Source of the DNA: an uncultured Clostridia bacterium
GTDB taxonomy: Bacteria; Bacillota; Clostridia; Oscillospirales; Ruminococcaceae
DNA: 34,133 nt
Direction: 5' to 3'
NCBI GenBank assembly: GCA_947630825.1
Contig: CANRJA010000019.1
Location: forward strand, 1-34,133
This document shows positions 16,263 to 25,178 of this stretch, piece by piece (position 1 is the first letter of the stretch; each line of letters starts with the position of its first letter). The notes beneath the pieces are model-generated. The model was not told where the DNA came from and did not search any database. It saw nothing but the letters and a program-made list of their open reading frames with translations. The position numbers and the translations under genes are program-made.

Positions 16263-17008
16263 TACCGTCTTTTTCTCGAATTTCTCATTTCACGGCGTTT
16301 TAAAACATCATTTTTAATTCTAATCTCTTTTTGGCTTTCACGCTCGTTTTCTACCATAATTCCTAGTCTTTTAATTCTATTTCGGCAAGAGAACGACACA
16401 GCGATTATACCAAACAATGTAAAAAATAATAAAACCTGAAATATTGATTCCCACAGCTCATAGGTTTTCTTTTCATTACTCAGCCTTGAAACAATGACGT
16501 CTCTTAGCATTTTCTGTGAGTCGCTTATATATTTTACACAGGATGTATACTCGTTGCTTGATATATACTGCCTTGCTTTTTTCTGATTTGCCTCTTGTAT
16601 CATTTTGTTTAAAGCGTTCTGCTCAGCAGTAGCAATATATTTCTCCCAAGCATTATCTATCTGCGTTAAAATATCTTTCTCGCTATCCTCAAGACCTATT
16701 GCAGTAAGCATATTTTTCGCATTATTCATATCGCCGGTTGCGACATTCTCTTTCATATATTCTGAATAATAATCAACATTTGAAGAATCAACATATAAGT
16801 ACAGCATATTTGTTCTATTCAGAAAGCTTGAATAATACTGATTTGCATACTTTATCATATCGTTAAGCTTATTGCCAGCCGACATAGCGGCTCTGCTGAA
16901 AAAAAGATACAAAAGTAAAATCAGTAAACTTAGAAAGCATAAAAAAATCATAAAAGGTATCTTACTGAACGATATCATTTTCTTATTTAGCTTTGGCAAA
17001 GAAATCAA
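16262..17008 (-). CDS. Two-TM membrane protein with an extracytoplasmic helical domain
   Basis: 248 residues. A hydrophobic segment near residues 16-37 and another near 190-210 flank about 150 mostly helical residues with no cysteines. A strongly basic cytoplasmic tail (KRREMRNSRKRR at the end) follows. The layout is that of a four-helix-bundle sensor module, as in the input part of chemoreceptors or histidine kinases, but no output domain is attached. I do not recognise a named family. The start is uncertain: the longest frame opens at TTG 17008, very close to AAAGGA. TTG 16999 and ATG 16978 are alternatives. It has its own consensus promoter, back to back with that of the cohesin-like gene. 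Confidence 0.7.
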   Translation of the reverse strand: MISLPKLNKKMISFSKIPFMIFLCFLSLLILLLYLFFSRAAMSAGNKLNDMIKYANQYYSSFLNRTNMLYLYVDSSNVDYYSEYMKENVATGDMNNAKNMLTAIGLEDSEKDILTQIDNAWEKYIATAEQNALNKMIQEANQKKARQYISSNEYTSCVKYISDSQKMLRDVIVSRLSNEKKTYELWESIFQVLLFFTLFGIIAVSFSCRNRIKRLGIMVENERESQKEIRIKNDVLKRREMRNSRKRR

Positions 17009-17077
17009 TTCCTTTCGTAAGGCAAAATTAAAGGGCTTTATAATAAATTATATATATATTATTTTCATATCATTACA

Positions 17078-17106
17078 ATTATACTTTATTCGACTGCTTG
17101 TGTCAA
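17078..17106 (-). promoter_or_regulatory. Promoter of the two-TM protein gene
   Basis: Minus strand TTGACA (17101-17106), a 17-base spacer and TATAAT (17078-17083): perfect consensus. The -35 box is nine bases from the divergent -35 box at 17116. Confidence 0.8.
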
Positions 17107-17115
17107 TTAATAATA

Positions 17116-17144
17116 TTGACAAACCCTCGGCTATTTAATATACT
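17116..17144 (+). promoter_or_regulatory. Promoter of the cohesin-like gene
   Basis: TTGACA (17116-17121), a 17-base spacer and TATACT (17139-17144). It is followed by a leader of about 60 bases and a GGAG ribosome binding site before ATG 17211. Confidence 0.78.
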
Positions 17145-17210
17145 TAATCAAACGAAGTAAACTAAATCTAAATGTGAAATTATATTTTCACACAAGAAAA
17201 GGAGCTTAAT

Positions 17211-17918
17211 ATGAAAAAGATTTTTGCAATCATAACTTTCATAACACTCAGCATATTGTCATCATTTTCAGCTTTGGCTGACGATGAGATCAGGTTTACG
17301 CTTTCTGCTGAAAAGCCTGAAAACAACACGGCTGAAGTGGTTTTAGTATGCGACCGAAACCCGGGAATTTCAGAGGGTGAATTCAACATACTTTACAATT
17401 CCTCAATCATCAGCCTCAGCGGTTACGACTTTGCAATTGACGGCTTTTCGACAGAGGAATTTGCCGATGAAGGGCGAATGAATGTCAAGTTCAGCAAGAG
17501 TGATAACGATTTAAGCGCCGGCGGAAAGATATGCTCGCTGATGTTTGATATAAAAAACTCAGATGAAAAGCTTGCAGGCGTTACCATTGAGTTCGCTTCT
17601 CTTAAAGACAGCGACGGCAACGAGCTTAGCCGACTTGTTGAATCCTGCGAAATTTCAATCCCCGAAGGAATTGAGGAAAACTCAGACGAAAGCTCAGATT
17701 CTAAAAGTGATATAAACGAGGATAATGCCAAATCAGAAACCGATGACAAATTAACCGAATCTGAAAACACCGACAGCGAAGCCGATGAAGCAATATCAAA
17801 CTCTGTTGAAAGTGAAAGCGATATTGCAGGAACTGTTTTACTGATAATCGGCGGAATAATGATATTAGTTGGTTTAAGCGTGTTATTTTTGAATTTCAAA
17901 GCTAAAAACAAAAAATAA
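17211..17918 (+). CDS. Membrane-anchored cohesin-like surface protein
   Basis: 235 residues: signal peptide (1 to about 24, ending ALA-DD), one beta-rich domain (about 25-155), a linker rich in Ser, Asp and Glu (about 155-205), a single TM helix (LLIIGGIMILVGLSVLFL) and a short basic tail. The extracellular domain has the cohesin pattern: VVLVCDRNPGISEGEFNILYN, then GKICSLMFDIKN and the late strand VTIEFASLKDSDG. Cohesins bind dockerin modules of cellulosome or amylosome enzymes in ruminococci and clostridia. Here one such module is tied to the membrane rather than to a sortase signal. A general carbohydrate-recognition or structural role is an alternative. No dockerin protein is seen nearby. 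Confidence 0.65.
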   Translation: MKKIFAIITFITLSILSSFSALADDEIRFTLSAEKPENNTAEVVLVCDRNPGISEGEFNILYNSSIISLSGYDFAIDGFSTEEFADEGRMNVKFSKSDNDLSAGGKICSLMFDIKNSDEKLAGVTIEFASLKDSDGNELSRLVESCEISIPEGIEENSDESSDSKSDINEDNAKSETDDKLTESENTDSEADEAISNSVESESDIAGTVLLIIGGIMILVGLSVLFLNFKAKNKK

Positions 17919-17930
17919 GTCTTGAGTATG

Positions 17931-17975
17931 AAAAAACCTCTCAGTGAAGATTATTCTTCTATGAGAGGTTTTATT
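17931..17975. terminator. Bidirectional terminator between the cohesin-like gene and dapL
   Basis: AAAACCTCTCA (17933-17943) / TGAGAGGTTTT with an AT-rich loop. It has A on the left and T on the right, and sits between two convergent stop codons. Confidence 0.85.
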
Positions 17976-17984
17976 ATTTTATTA

Positions 17985-19187
17985 TTAAAACTTTAGCCTT
18001 TTGATTCTTTCAACCGCTTCTTTTGTCTTTTCCCTGTCGCCGAAAGCCGTAAGTCTGAAATAGCCCTCGCCGTTCTTTCCAAAGCCTGCTCCGGGCGTTC
18101 CAACTACGTTTGCCTCATTCAAAAGCTTATCAAAGAACTCCCAGCTTCCCATATTATTCGGGCATTTAAGCCAGATATATGGTGAATTCTTACCGCCTGT
18201 GTAGTAAATTCCCAGCTCATCGAGTGCATTGGCTATGATTTTTGCATTCTCCTGATAGTAGCTTAAATTCTCTTTTATCTGCTTTTGTCCTTCTTCTGAA
18301 AATACAGCGGCCGCTCCGCACTGAACAGGATATGAAACTCCGTTAAACTTTGTTGCCTGACGTCTGTACCACGTATCGTAAACTGATACGTCCTCGTCAG
18401 ACTTATTCTTCATTTTAAGTTCTTTAGGAATTATGGTGTATCCGCATCTTGTTCCTGTAAATCCTGCTGTCTTTGAAAGAGAACAAAACTCAATAGCGCA
18501 CTCTTTAGCGCCCTCGACCTCATAAATACTGCAAGGAATATCGTCCTCTGTAATAAATGCCTCATATGCAGCGTCATATAAGATAATTGCATTCTGACCT
18601 TTGGCATATTTAATCCACTCACTTAGCTGTTCTTTTGTATAAGCCGAGCCGGTAGGATTATTAGGCGAACACAGGTATATCAAATCTGCTTTTATGCTCT
18701 TATTTGGCATTGCGGCAAAGCCGTTTTCTTCGGTCGAATCTGCATACAGAATTTTTCTTCCGCTGATTATGTTTGTATCAACATAAACAGGATAAACAGG
18801 GTCTGTTACCAGAACCGTATTGTCTTTATCAAAAATATCTACGATATTTCCGCAGTCTGATTTTGCACCATCAGAAACAAACACCTCATTCGGAGAAATA
18901 TCTACATTGTTCTTTGTCTTATAATAATCAGCAATAGCCTTTCTCAAAAACTCATACCCGTCATAGTCAGGATAACCTTTAAAGGTCTCCTTATTTGCAA
19001 GTTCATCAACACCCTTGTGCATTGCCTCAATTACAGCAGGAGCTAAAGGCAAAGTAACATCGCCAATGCCAAGCCTGATAACATCTGCCTCAGGGTGTGC
19101 CTTTGTGTAATCATTAACCCTTTTTGCAATCTCCGCAAACAGATAATTTGCAACAAGGTTGTTAAAGTTGTCATTCATTAAAGCCAT
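17985..19187 (-). CDS. dapL: LL-diaminopimelate aminotransferase
   Basis: PLP enzyme that makes LL-2,6-diaminopimelate from tetrahydrodipicolinate and glutamate in one step, bypassing the succinyl or acetyl route of lysine and peptidoglycan precursor synthesis. It is 400 residues, the usual length. Motifs seen: IRLGIGDVTLPL near residue 37, YPVYVDTN, CSPNNPTGSAY (173-183), YDAAYEAF, and SLSKTAGFTGTRCGY with the PLP lysine K239. The frame stays open upstream to 19238, but AAAGGG ten bases before ATG 19187 and the family N-terminus place the start at 19187. It directly follows carB/dapF by 26 bases. Its product is the substrate of the DapF domain of that gene. Confidence 0.95.
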   Translation of the reverse strand: MALMNDNFNNLVANYLFAEIAKRVNDYTKAHPEADVIRLGIGDVTLPLAPAVIEAMHKGVDELANKETFKGYPDYDGYEFLRKAIADYYKTKNNVDISPNEVFVSDGAKSDCGNIVDIFDKDNTVLVTDPVYPVYVDTNIISGRKILYADSTEENGFAAMPNKSIKADLIYLCSPNNPTGSAYTKEQLSEWIKYAKGQNAIILYDAAYEAFITEDDIPCSIYEVEGAKECAIEFCSLSKTAGFTGTRCGYTIIPKELKMKNKSDEDVSVYDTWYRRQATKFNGVSYPVQCGAAAVFSEEGQKQIKENLSYYQENAKIIANALDELGIYYTGGKNSPYIWLKCPNNMGSWEFFDKLLNEANVVGTPGAGFGKNGEGYFRLTAFGDREKTKEAVERIKRLKF

Positions 19188-19213
19188 TTTATTTATTCCC
19201 TTTCCAGTAAATT

Positions 19214-22200
19214 TTATATAATAACCGTTCCCGTACATACCGTTACAGCCTCGCCTGTCATATAAACGGTTCCGTCGTCTGTGTATCTGATAATCAAATC
19301 TCCGCCGCGCAGCTTAACAGTTATATCGGTATTTCTCTCGCAATAGCCGTTGAGAATAGCCGCAACAGCAGCCGCACATGCTCCTGTTCCGCAAGCCCAA
19401 GTCTCACCTGAACCTCTCTCCCACACCCTCATCTTGAGAGTTTTCTTGTCAATAACCTGAATAAACTCTGCGTTTACTCTCTCTGGGAAAAGCTCGTTTC
19501 TCTCAAACTTAGGTCCTACCTCCTCCAGTGGGAAAGTATCTACATTGTTTATAAATGTCACACAGTGAGGATTTCCCATTGAAACGCAGGTGATATTATA
19601 ATCCTCTCCGCCGATGTTTACCGTTCTGTCGATAATGCTGTCGCCGCTTAATGCAACTGGTATCTTCTTAGGATCAAGCTCTGCCTTGCCCATTGTAACC
19701 TTTGCACCAACTACTTCGCCGTAGTGTCTTTGAAGCTCAACGTGAATAATTCCGCTCAGAGTTTCAATATCCATCTCGTCCTTGTCGACAAGACCGTTAT
19801 CTCTCATAAACTTGGCAACACAGCGTATTCCGTTTCCGCACATCTTGCCCTCAGACCCGTCGAGATTGAACATTCTCATCTTAGCGTCAGCGACCTTTGA
19901 ACGTCTTATAAGTATAACTCCATCTCCGCCGATACCAAAATGTCTGTCTGACAGACGTATGCTCAGTCCCTCAGGATTGTCAAGACGCTGGTCAAAGCAG
20001 TTAAAATAAATATAATCGTTTCCACAGCCGTGCATCTTGGAAAATTCAAGCTTCTGTTTTTCTTTTCTCATATCATTTATGTCTACAAGCTCGGTAGATA
20101 GCTCTGAATACTTGCTCTTTAGGCTTGAAGCAATAGCATTAGCCGTGTCGATAGACGTCAAACAAGGAATGTTTCTGTCAACCGTTTTTCTTCTTATCTT
20201 AACGCTGTCACGCTCGGGATTTCTTCCCTTTGATGATGTAGATATAACATAGTGAATCTTTCCGCTTTCGATAAGCTTTAAGGTGTTGTTCTCTCCCTCG
20301 TGTATCTTATCAACAACTATAGACTTTATGCCGTTTTGCTCTAAGGTTTTTGCCGTTCCCCTTGTAGCATAGATCTCAAAGCCCAGATCCTGAAACGCCT
20401 TTGCAGTCTCTGCAATTTCCGGCTTATCCGAGTCTCTTACCGTTATAAACACACCGCCCTCTTTCTCAAGAGTATAACCTGCTGCTATAAGTCCCTTATA
20501 GAGCGATTCCTCAAGAGTATTTGCAACAGCCAGAACCTCTCCTGTAGACTTCATCTCAGGCCCTAAATGGTTGTCAACGTCTATCAGCTTTTCAAAGCTG
20601 AACACCGGTACTTTTACCGCAATATACGGAGAATTCGGATAAAGTCCTGTACCATAACCCATATCGCTGAGCTTTTCACCCAGCATAGCCCTTGTTGCAA
20701 GCTCAACCATAGGTACTCCCGTGACCTTTGATATATACGGAATAGTTCTTGACGAACGTGGGTTTACCTCGATAACATAAAGCTCGTCGTGATAAATTAG
20801 GTACTGAATATTTACAAGACCCTTTGTTTTTAGTGATACCGCCAGCTTTTTAGAACAGTCAACAATTCTGTCCATCAGCTTGTCGGAAACATTCCACGCA
20901 GGGTACACCGCAATAGAGTCTCCTGAGTGAACTCCAGCTCTCTCGATATGCTCCATTATTCCCGGAATGAGGATATTCTCACCGTCGCATATAGCGTCTA
21001 CCTCTATTTCAGGCCCCATTAGGTATTTATCAATAAGTATCGGGTTTTCAATCTCCTGTGCGAGAATTATCGCCATATACTCTTTTATATCGTCGTCGTT
21101 GAAGGCTATGATCATATTCTGTCCGCCCAGAACATAAGACGGTCTCATAAGAACAGGATAATGTATCCTATTAGCGACCTCTAAGGCTTCCTTTGTGGTC
21201 ATAACAGTAAATCCCTGAGGACGCTTTATCTTGTGCTCCTCTAAAAGCTCGTCAAATCTCTCTCTGTCTTCGGCGGCATCAATGCTGTCAGGAGGCGTTC
21301 CCAGAATATTAACGCCGTTTTCAGCCATATGCTTTGTCAGCTTGATAGCCGTCTGACCGCCAAACGCAACAACAACACCGTATGGTTTTTCTACATTGAT
21401 AATGTTCATAACATCTTCGTTAGTCAGCGGCTCAAAGTAAAGCCTGTCGGCAGTGTCAAAGTCAGTTGAAACGGTTTCAGGATTGTTGTTTACGATTACA
21501 ACGTCAAAGCCCTGCCTCTTTAGCGCCCAAACGCATTGAACAGACGCATAGTCAAACTCAATTCCCTGTCCGATTCTGATAGGTCCCGAACCGAAGACTA
21601 TAACCGTTTTTGTATCTCCCTCTTTTGAAGAATTTATAAACTGCCCTGCCTCGTCGTCCTCATCAAATGTAGAATAGAAATACGGAGTCTGTGCGGCAAA
21701 TTCAGCAGCGCAGGTGTCAACCATTTTAAATGACGCATACTTCTTTTGCTCTATAGTACAGCCTGATATTTCTTCTATTACCTTGTCAAGATACCCGAGC
21801 TTCTTTGCCTTTAAATAAAGCCCGTTTGTCAAAACACCTTTTCTGAGCTCCTTTTCAACATCTATCAGCTTCATCAGCTTATACAAGAACCACTCGTCTA
21901 TCTTGGTTATCTCGTGAATTTCGTCAACTGAAACTCCCCTTCTCATTGCCTCATAGACAACGAACAGTCTCTCATCATCACAGCTATGGAGCTTCTCTTT
22001 GATTTTCTCATCGCTCATTTCAATATGCTTTTCCGACAAAAGTGAGCTATGACCTATTTCAGCACCCCTTACAGCCTTCATAATAGCCTGCTCAAAGGTC
22101 GTGCCGATTGCCATTACTTCTCCTGTTGCCTTCATCTGAGTTCCCAAAGTTCTCTTAGCGTAAACAAACTTGTCAAAAGGCCATTTTGGGAGCTTAACTA

Positions 22201-23266
22201 CAACATAGTCTAGCGCAGGCTCAAAGCAAGCGTATGTCTTTCCTGTAACTGCGTTTTTAATTTCAGCCAAAGTGTATCCTATTGCGATTTTTGCCGCAAC
22301 CTTTGCAATTGGATATCCTGTTGCTTTTGATGCAAGAGCCGACGAACGTGATACTCTAGGGTTTACCTCGATAACTGCGTATTCAAAAGTATCGGGGTTT
22401 AAAGCAAACTGACAGTTACAGCCGCCTTCAACCTTTAGCGCGTCAATTATCTTCAATGCCGCCGAACGAAGCATTTGATACTCCTTATCTGCAAGAGTAA
22501 CAGTCGGTGCAATAACAATTGAATCACCGGTATGTACTCCAACAGGGTCGAAGTTCTCCATAGAGCAGACTGTTATTACATTTCCCTCTTTATCACGCAT
22601 AACCTCAAACTCTATCTCTTTCCAGCCGGCTATACATTTCTCAACCAAAACCTGAGTAATAGGCGAGAGATAAAGTCCGTTTCTTGCAATATCAATAAGC
22701 TCTTTTTCGTTGTTTACAATTCCACCGCCTGTTCCGCCAAGCGTGAATGCAGGACGTATTATTAGCGGATAACCTATACCCTCCTCATTTGCAAAGGCTA
22801 CGGCGTCCTCAACAGTGTTTACCACCTTAGACGGTATACACGGCTGACCTATAGACTCCATTGTGTCCTTGAACATCTGTCTGTCCTCAGCCTTGTCTAT
22901 AGTCTCAGGGTTTGCGCCCAATAGCTTTACGTTGTACTCGTCTAAAAAGCCTTCTTTTGCAAGCTCCATTGAAAGAGTAAGCCCCGTCTGTCCTCCCAAA
23001 GTTGAAAGAACACTGTCAGGTCTTTCCTTCTTGATTACCCTCTTTACCGTTTCAAGCGTCAGCGGTTCTATGTAAATCTTATCAGCCATCGCTTTGTCGG
23101 TCATTATAGTTGCAGGGTTTGAGTTTATAAGTATGACCTCAAGTCCCTCCTCCTTTAATGCACGGCATGCCTGAGTTCCCGCATAGTCAAACTCAGCCGC
23201 CTGACCGATAACTATAGGTCCCGAACCGATAACCAGAACTCTCTTTATATCTTTATTTAAAGGCAT
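19214..23266 (-). CDS. carB-dapF: Fused carbamoyl-phosphate synthase large subunit - diaminopimelate epimerase
   Basis: One continuous frame of 1350 codons. Residues 1 to about 1065 are a complete CarB: an ATP-grasp half starting VLVIGSGPIVIGQAAEFDYAG, an oligomerisation region, a second ATP-grasp half (VIVFGSGPIRIGQGIEFDYAS near 555), and the MGS-type allosteric domain to about 1050. Residues from about 1066 to 1350 are a complete DapF with FSKMHGCGNDY, catalytic cysteines C1143 (MCGNG) and C1292 (WACGTG), and the GNPHC motif. CarB makes carbamoyl phosphate for pyrimidines and arginine. DapF turns LL- into meso-diaminopimelate. The joint has only a short charged linker (MRKEKQK). An in-frame ATG at 20071 has no ribosome binding site ahead of it. 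carA precedes by 55 bases and dapL follows by 26. Confidence 0.95.
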   Translation of the reverse strand: MPLNKDIKRVLVIGSGPIVIGQAAEFDYAGTQACRALKEEGLEVILINSNPATIMTDKAMADKIYIEPLTLETVKRVIKKERPDSVLSTLGGQTGLTLSMELAKEGFLDEYNVKLLGANPETIDKAEDRQMFKDTMESIGQPCIPSKVVNTVEDAVAFANEEGIGYPLIIRPAFTLGGTGGGIVNNEKELIDIARNGLYLSPITQVLVEKCIAGWKEIEFEVMRDKEGNVITVCSMENFDPVGVHTGDSIVIAPTVTLADKEYQMLRSAALKIIDALKVEGGCNCQFALNPDTFEYAVIEVNPRVSRSSALASKATGYPIAKVAAKIAIGYTLAEIKNAVTGKTYACFEPALDYVVVKLPKWPFDKFVYAKRTLGTQMKATGEVMAIGTTFEQAIMKAVRGAEIGHSSLLSEKHIEMSDEKIKEKLHSCDDERLFVVYEAMRRGVSVDEIHEITKIDEWFLYKLMKLIDVEKELRKGVLTNGLYLKAKKLGYLDKVIEEISGCTIEQKKYASFKMVDTCAAEFAAQTPYFYSTFDEDDEAGQFINSSKEGDTKTVIVFGSGPIRIGQGIEFDYASVQCVWALKRQGFDVVIVNNNPETVSTDFDTADRLYFEPLTNEDVMNIINVEKPYGVVVAFGGQTAIKLTKHMAENGVNILGTPPDSIDAAEDRERFDELLEEHKIKRPQGFTVMTTKEALEVANRIHYPVLMRPSYVLGGQNMIIAFNDDDIKEYMAIILAQEIENPILIDKYLMGPEIEVDAICDGENILIPGIMEHIERAGVHSGDSIAVYPAWNVSDKLMDRIVDCSKKLAVSLKTKGLVNIQYLIYHDELYVIEVNPRSSRTIPYISKVTGVPMVELATRAMLGEKLSDMGYGTGLYPNSPYIAVKVPVFSFEKLIDVDNHLGPEMKSTGEVLAVANTLEESLYKGLIAAGYTLEKEGGVFITVRDSDKPEIAETAKAFQDLGFEIYATRGTAKTLEQNGIKSIVVDKIHEGENNTLKLIESGKIHYVISTSSKGRNPERDSVKIRRKTVDRNIPCLTSIDTANAIASSLKSKYSELSTELVDINDMRKEKQKLEFSKMHGCGNDYIYFNCFDQRLDNPEGLSIRLSDRHFGIGGDGVILIRRSKVADAKMRMFNLDGSEGKMCGNGIRCVAKFMRDNGLVDKDEMDIETLSGIIHVELQRHYGEVVGAKVTMGKAELDPKKIPVALSGDSIIDRTVNIGGEDYNITCVSMGNPHCVTFINNVDTFPLEEVGPKFERNELFPERVNAEFIQVIDKKTLKMRVWERGSGETWACGTGACAAAVAAILNGYCERNTDITVKLRGGDLIIRYTDDGTVYMTGEAVTVCTGTVII

Positions 23267-23321
23267 AGAAATTTTCCTTTCTAATTTAAGATTTTGATTT
23301 TCTTTATCCTTTATACTTTTT

Positions 23322-24404
23322 CTAATCCAATTTTCCCGTATTGATCAACCTTATAAACCTGTCGAACAAAAAGCCGGTATCAAGCGGTCCTCCGCAAGCC
23401 TCCGGGTGAAACTGTACCGAAAACGCAGGCATATTTTTATAATCCACACCCTCGCAGGTACCGTCGTTAGCGTTTGTAAAGCTGAGTGCCGCATTTTCTC
23501 CCAAACTATCATTAACAACCGCATAACCGTGATTCTGACTTGTTATATAAACCCTTCCTGTTTTCTCATCTTTAGCAGGCTGATTAGCGCCTCTGTGACC
23601 GTATTTAAGCTTCTCTGTCTTTGCCCCCTGAGACAAAGCTAAAAGCTGATGTCCGAGACATATTCCAAAGATAGGAATCTTTCTATCGCATATTTTCTTT
23701 ATCTCCTCTATTATTTCAATATTCTCCGCAGGGTCTCCCGGACCGTTTGAAAGCATAACGCCGTCGGGGTTAAGCTCAAATATTCTCTCAGCTTTAGTAT
23801 AGCTGGGCATTACTGTTACCTCACAGCCTCTCTTTACAAGCTCACGGCATATATTAGCCTTTGCTCCCAAATCAAGCAGACAAATTCTGTGCTTGACTTC
23901 ACCTTCGGGCTTGTATGTAGTTTCGCTGTCGCAGGTTGTGTTCTTTACAGCGTCAATGATCTTGTAGCTTTTAAGCTCGGTCAATCCGAAATCGGTAGTA
24001 CCCTCCATAAATATCTTGCCGTTCATTACTCCCGATTCTCGAACTATTTTCGTCAGGGCTCTTGTATCTATTCCGTAAAGACCTATAATTCCTTCTTTCT
24101 TTAAAAAAGTGTCAAGATCACCCTCACAACGAAAGTTGCTGGGCTCTTGACACCAATCTCTAACAATATAACCCTTAACAAAAGGATGCGCGCTTTCAAA
24201 ATCAGAAGGAATAACGCCGTAGTTTCCGATAAGAGGGAAAGTCTGAACAACAATCTGACCATAATAGCTTGGGTCTGTCAAAGTCTCCAAATATCCGGTC
24301 ATCGCTGTTGTAAAAACAATTTCCCCGACTGTCTCGCCGGTCTTGCCAAAGCTTTTACCCTCGAAAATTGTTCCGTTTTCTAACATTAGATACGCTTTCT
24401 GCAT
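23322..24404 (-). CDS. carA: Carbamoyl-phosphate synthase small (glutaminase) subunit
   Basis: Hydrolyses glutamine and passes ammonia to CarB for carbamoyl phosphate synthesis. It has 360 residues, the family norm. The N-terminal CarA domain (LENGTIFEGKSFGKTGETVGE) is followed by a class I amidotransferase domain with nucleophile C249 in GICLGHQ and the H333/E335 pair in QFHPEACGGP. It is the first gene of the carA-carB/dapF-dapL operon, with a GGGAGG ribosome binding site. No PyrR-type anti-antiterminator was recognised in the leader. The upstream leader instead holds a plain stem, TTTGCGG / CCGCAAA. Confidence 0.96.
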   Translation of the reverse strand: MQKAYLMLENGTIFEGKSFGKTGETVGEIVFTTAMTGYLETLTDPSYYGQIVVQTFPLIGNYGVIPSDFESAHPFVKGYIVRDWCQEPSNFRCEGDLDTFLKKEGIIGLYGIDTRALTKIVRESGVMNGKIFMEGTTDFGLTELKSYKIIDAVKNTTCDSETTYKPEGEVKHRICLLDLGAKANICRELVKRGCEVTVMPSYTKAERIFELNPDGVMLSNGPGDPAENIEIIEEIKKICDRKIPIFGICLGHQLLALSQGAKTEKLKYGHRGANQPAKDEKTGRVYITSQNHGYAVVNDSLGENAALSFTNANDGTCEGVDYKNMPAFSVQFHPEACGGPLDTGFLFDRFIRLINTGKLD

Positions 24405-24429
24405 CTTAATCCTCCCATTCCGTATTGTG

Positions 24430-24463
24430 TTTGCGGCTGCCTTACACTGTTTTTATCCGCAAA
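24430..24463 (-). promoter_or_regulatory. Hairpin in the carA leader
   Basis: TTTGCGG (24430-24436) / CCGCAAA (24457-24463) enclosing a 20-base loop, in the transcribed leader about 25 bases before carA. There is no T run, so it is not a terminator. Role unknown. Confidence 0.4.
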
Positions 24464-24521
24464 TCAAATGCAAAATACTGCGTTGTTTAATGAAAACCTC
24501 ATAGTTTTAGTTATCTAAATA

Positions 24522-24550
24522 AGTATACACTATTAAACTTCTTTTGTCTA
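24522..24550 (-). promoter_or_regulatory. Probable promoter of the carA operon
   Basis: Minus strand TAGACA (24545-24550), a 17-base spacer and TATACT (24522-24527). It lies in the gap after the regulator gene and gives a leader of about 110 bases to carA. Confidence 0.6.
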
Positions 24551-24561
24551 TGTCAAAACTA

Positions 24562-25131
24562 TTAATTTTCATAAATTTTTATAATTTCTATTGCAACCTC
24601 CCGTTTAGTGACCCTTTTATCCATCGCCTGCTTTTCCAAATACTTATGCGCTCGGTTTTCATCAAACCCCAAATACTGCATAAGCATAAACTTTGCTCTG
24701 TTTATAAGCTTCATTTCCTCAATTCGGTTGTGAAGCTTCTGATTCTCAAGCCTAAGTCCTGATAACCTGTTCCTTGACGCATTTATAAATCTTATCGCCT
24801 GTATAAATAAAGCCTTGTTGATAGGCTTTTGAATCGTCATTACTCCGATTGGCTCAACAGATTGGCTTACGCTCTCATAATGCTCGCTTTTTACTATCAT
24901 CAAACAGCTTGCGTTTGTCGATTCAACGCATATCTCAGCCAGATTATGACCGTATTCGTCACCCAGCGGAGCGTTTATTACAACTAAATCAAATTCTGCT
25001 TTAGATAGCAGTCTTTTAGCTTCAGATGAACTTTTAGCAATCGTTATCCTCGGCGTTGAAACACCTTTAAACATACCTGCAATCAAAGCTGTAGCCTTAT
25101 CTCCCGACGATACTATAAGAACACTCTCCAA
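24562..25131 (-). CDS. ANTAR-domain RNA-binding antiterminator with receiver-like domain
   Basis: 189 residues. The N-terminal 120 form a receiver-like fold (VLIVSSGD..., conserved lysine in TIQKPI), but the strand that should end in the phospho-aspartate reads LVVINAPLG, so that Asp is absent. A short coiled coil (LRLENQKLHNRIEEMK) leads into a C-terminal ANTAR domain with the signature AKFMLMQYLGFDENRAHKYLEKQAMDKR. ANTAR proteins bind paired RNA hairpins with six-base loops and prevent terminators from forming. The gene follows the glutamate synthase / GS-like operon. Likely targets are the leader terminators at 32336-32395 and 32739-32785. Start: TTG 25131 with GGGGG nine bases upstream. 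GTG 25122 is an alternative. Confidence 0.87.
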   Translation of the reverse strand: MESVLIVSSGDKATALIAGMFKGVSTPRITIAKSSSEAKRLLSKAEFDLVVINAPLGDEYGHNLAEICVESTNASCLMIVKSEHYESVSQSVEPIGVMTIQKPINKALFIQAIRFINASRNRLSGLRLENQKLHNRIEEMKLINRAKFMLMQYLGFDENRAHKYLEKQAMDKRVTKREVAIEIIKIYEN

Positions 25132-25178
25132 TCTGTTTCGCCCCCTCTCTCATTTTAGAATTAGTAATTATTATAACC

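Noticed and set aside
20069-20071. Independent start of dapF inside the carB frame
   Set aside because: The ATG has no Shine-Dalgarno sequence upstream and no stop codon separates the two parts, so a fused product is the simpler reading.
24430-24463. PyrR-type attenuator before carA
   Set aside because: The leader lacks the PyrR-binding loop wording and any terminator T run. Only a simple stem is present.
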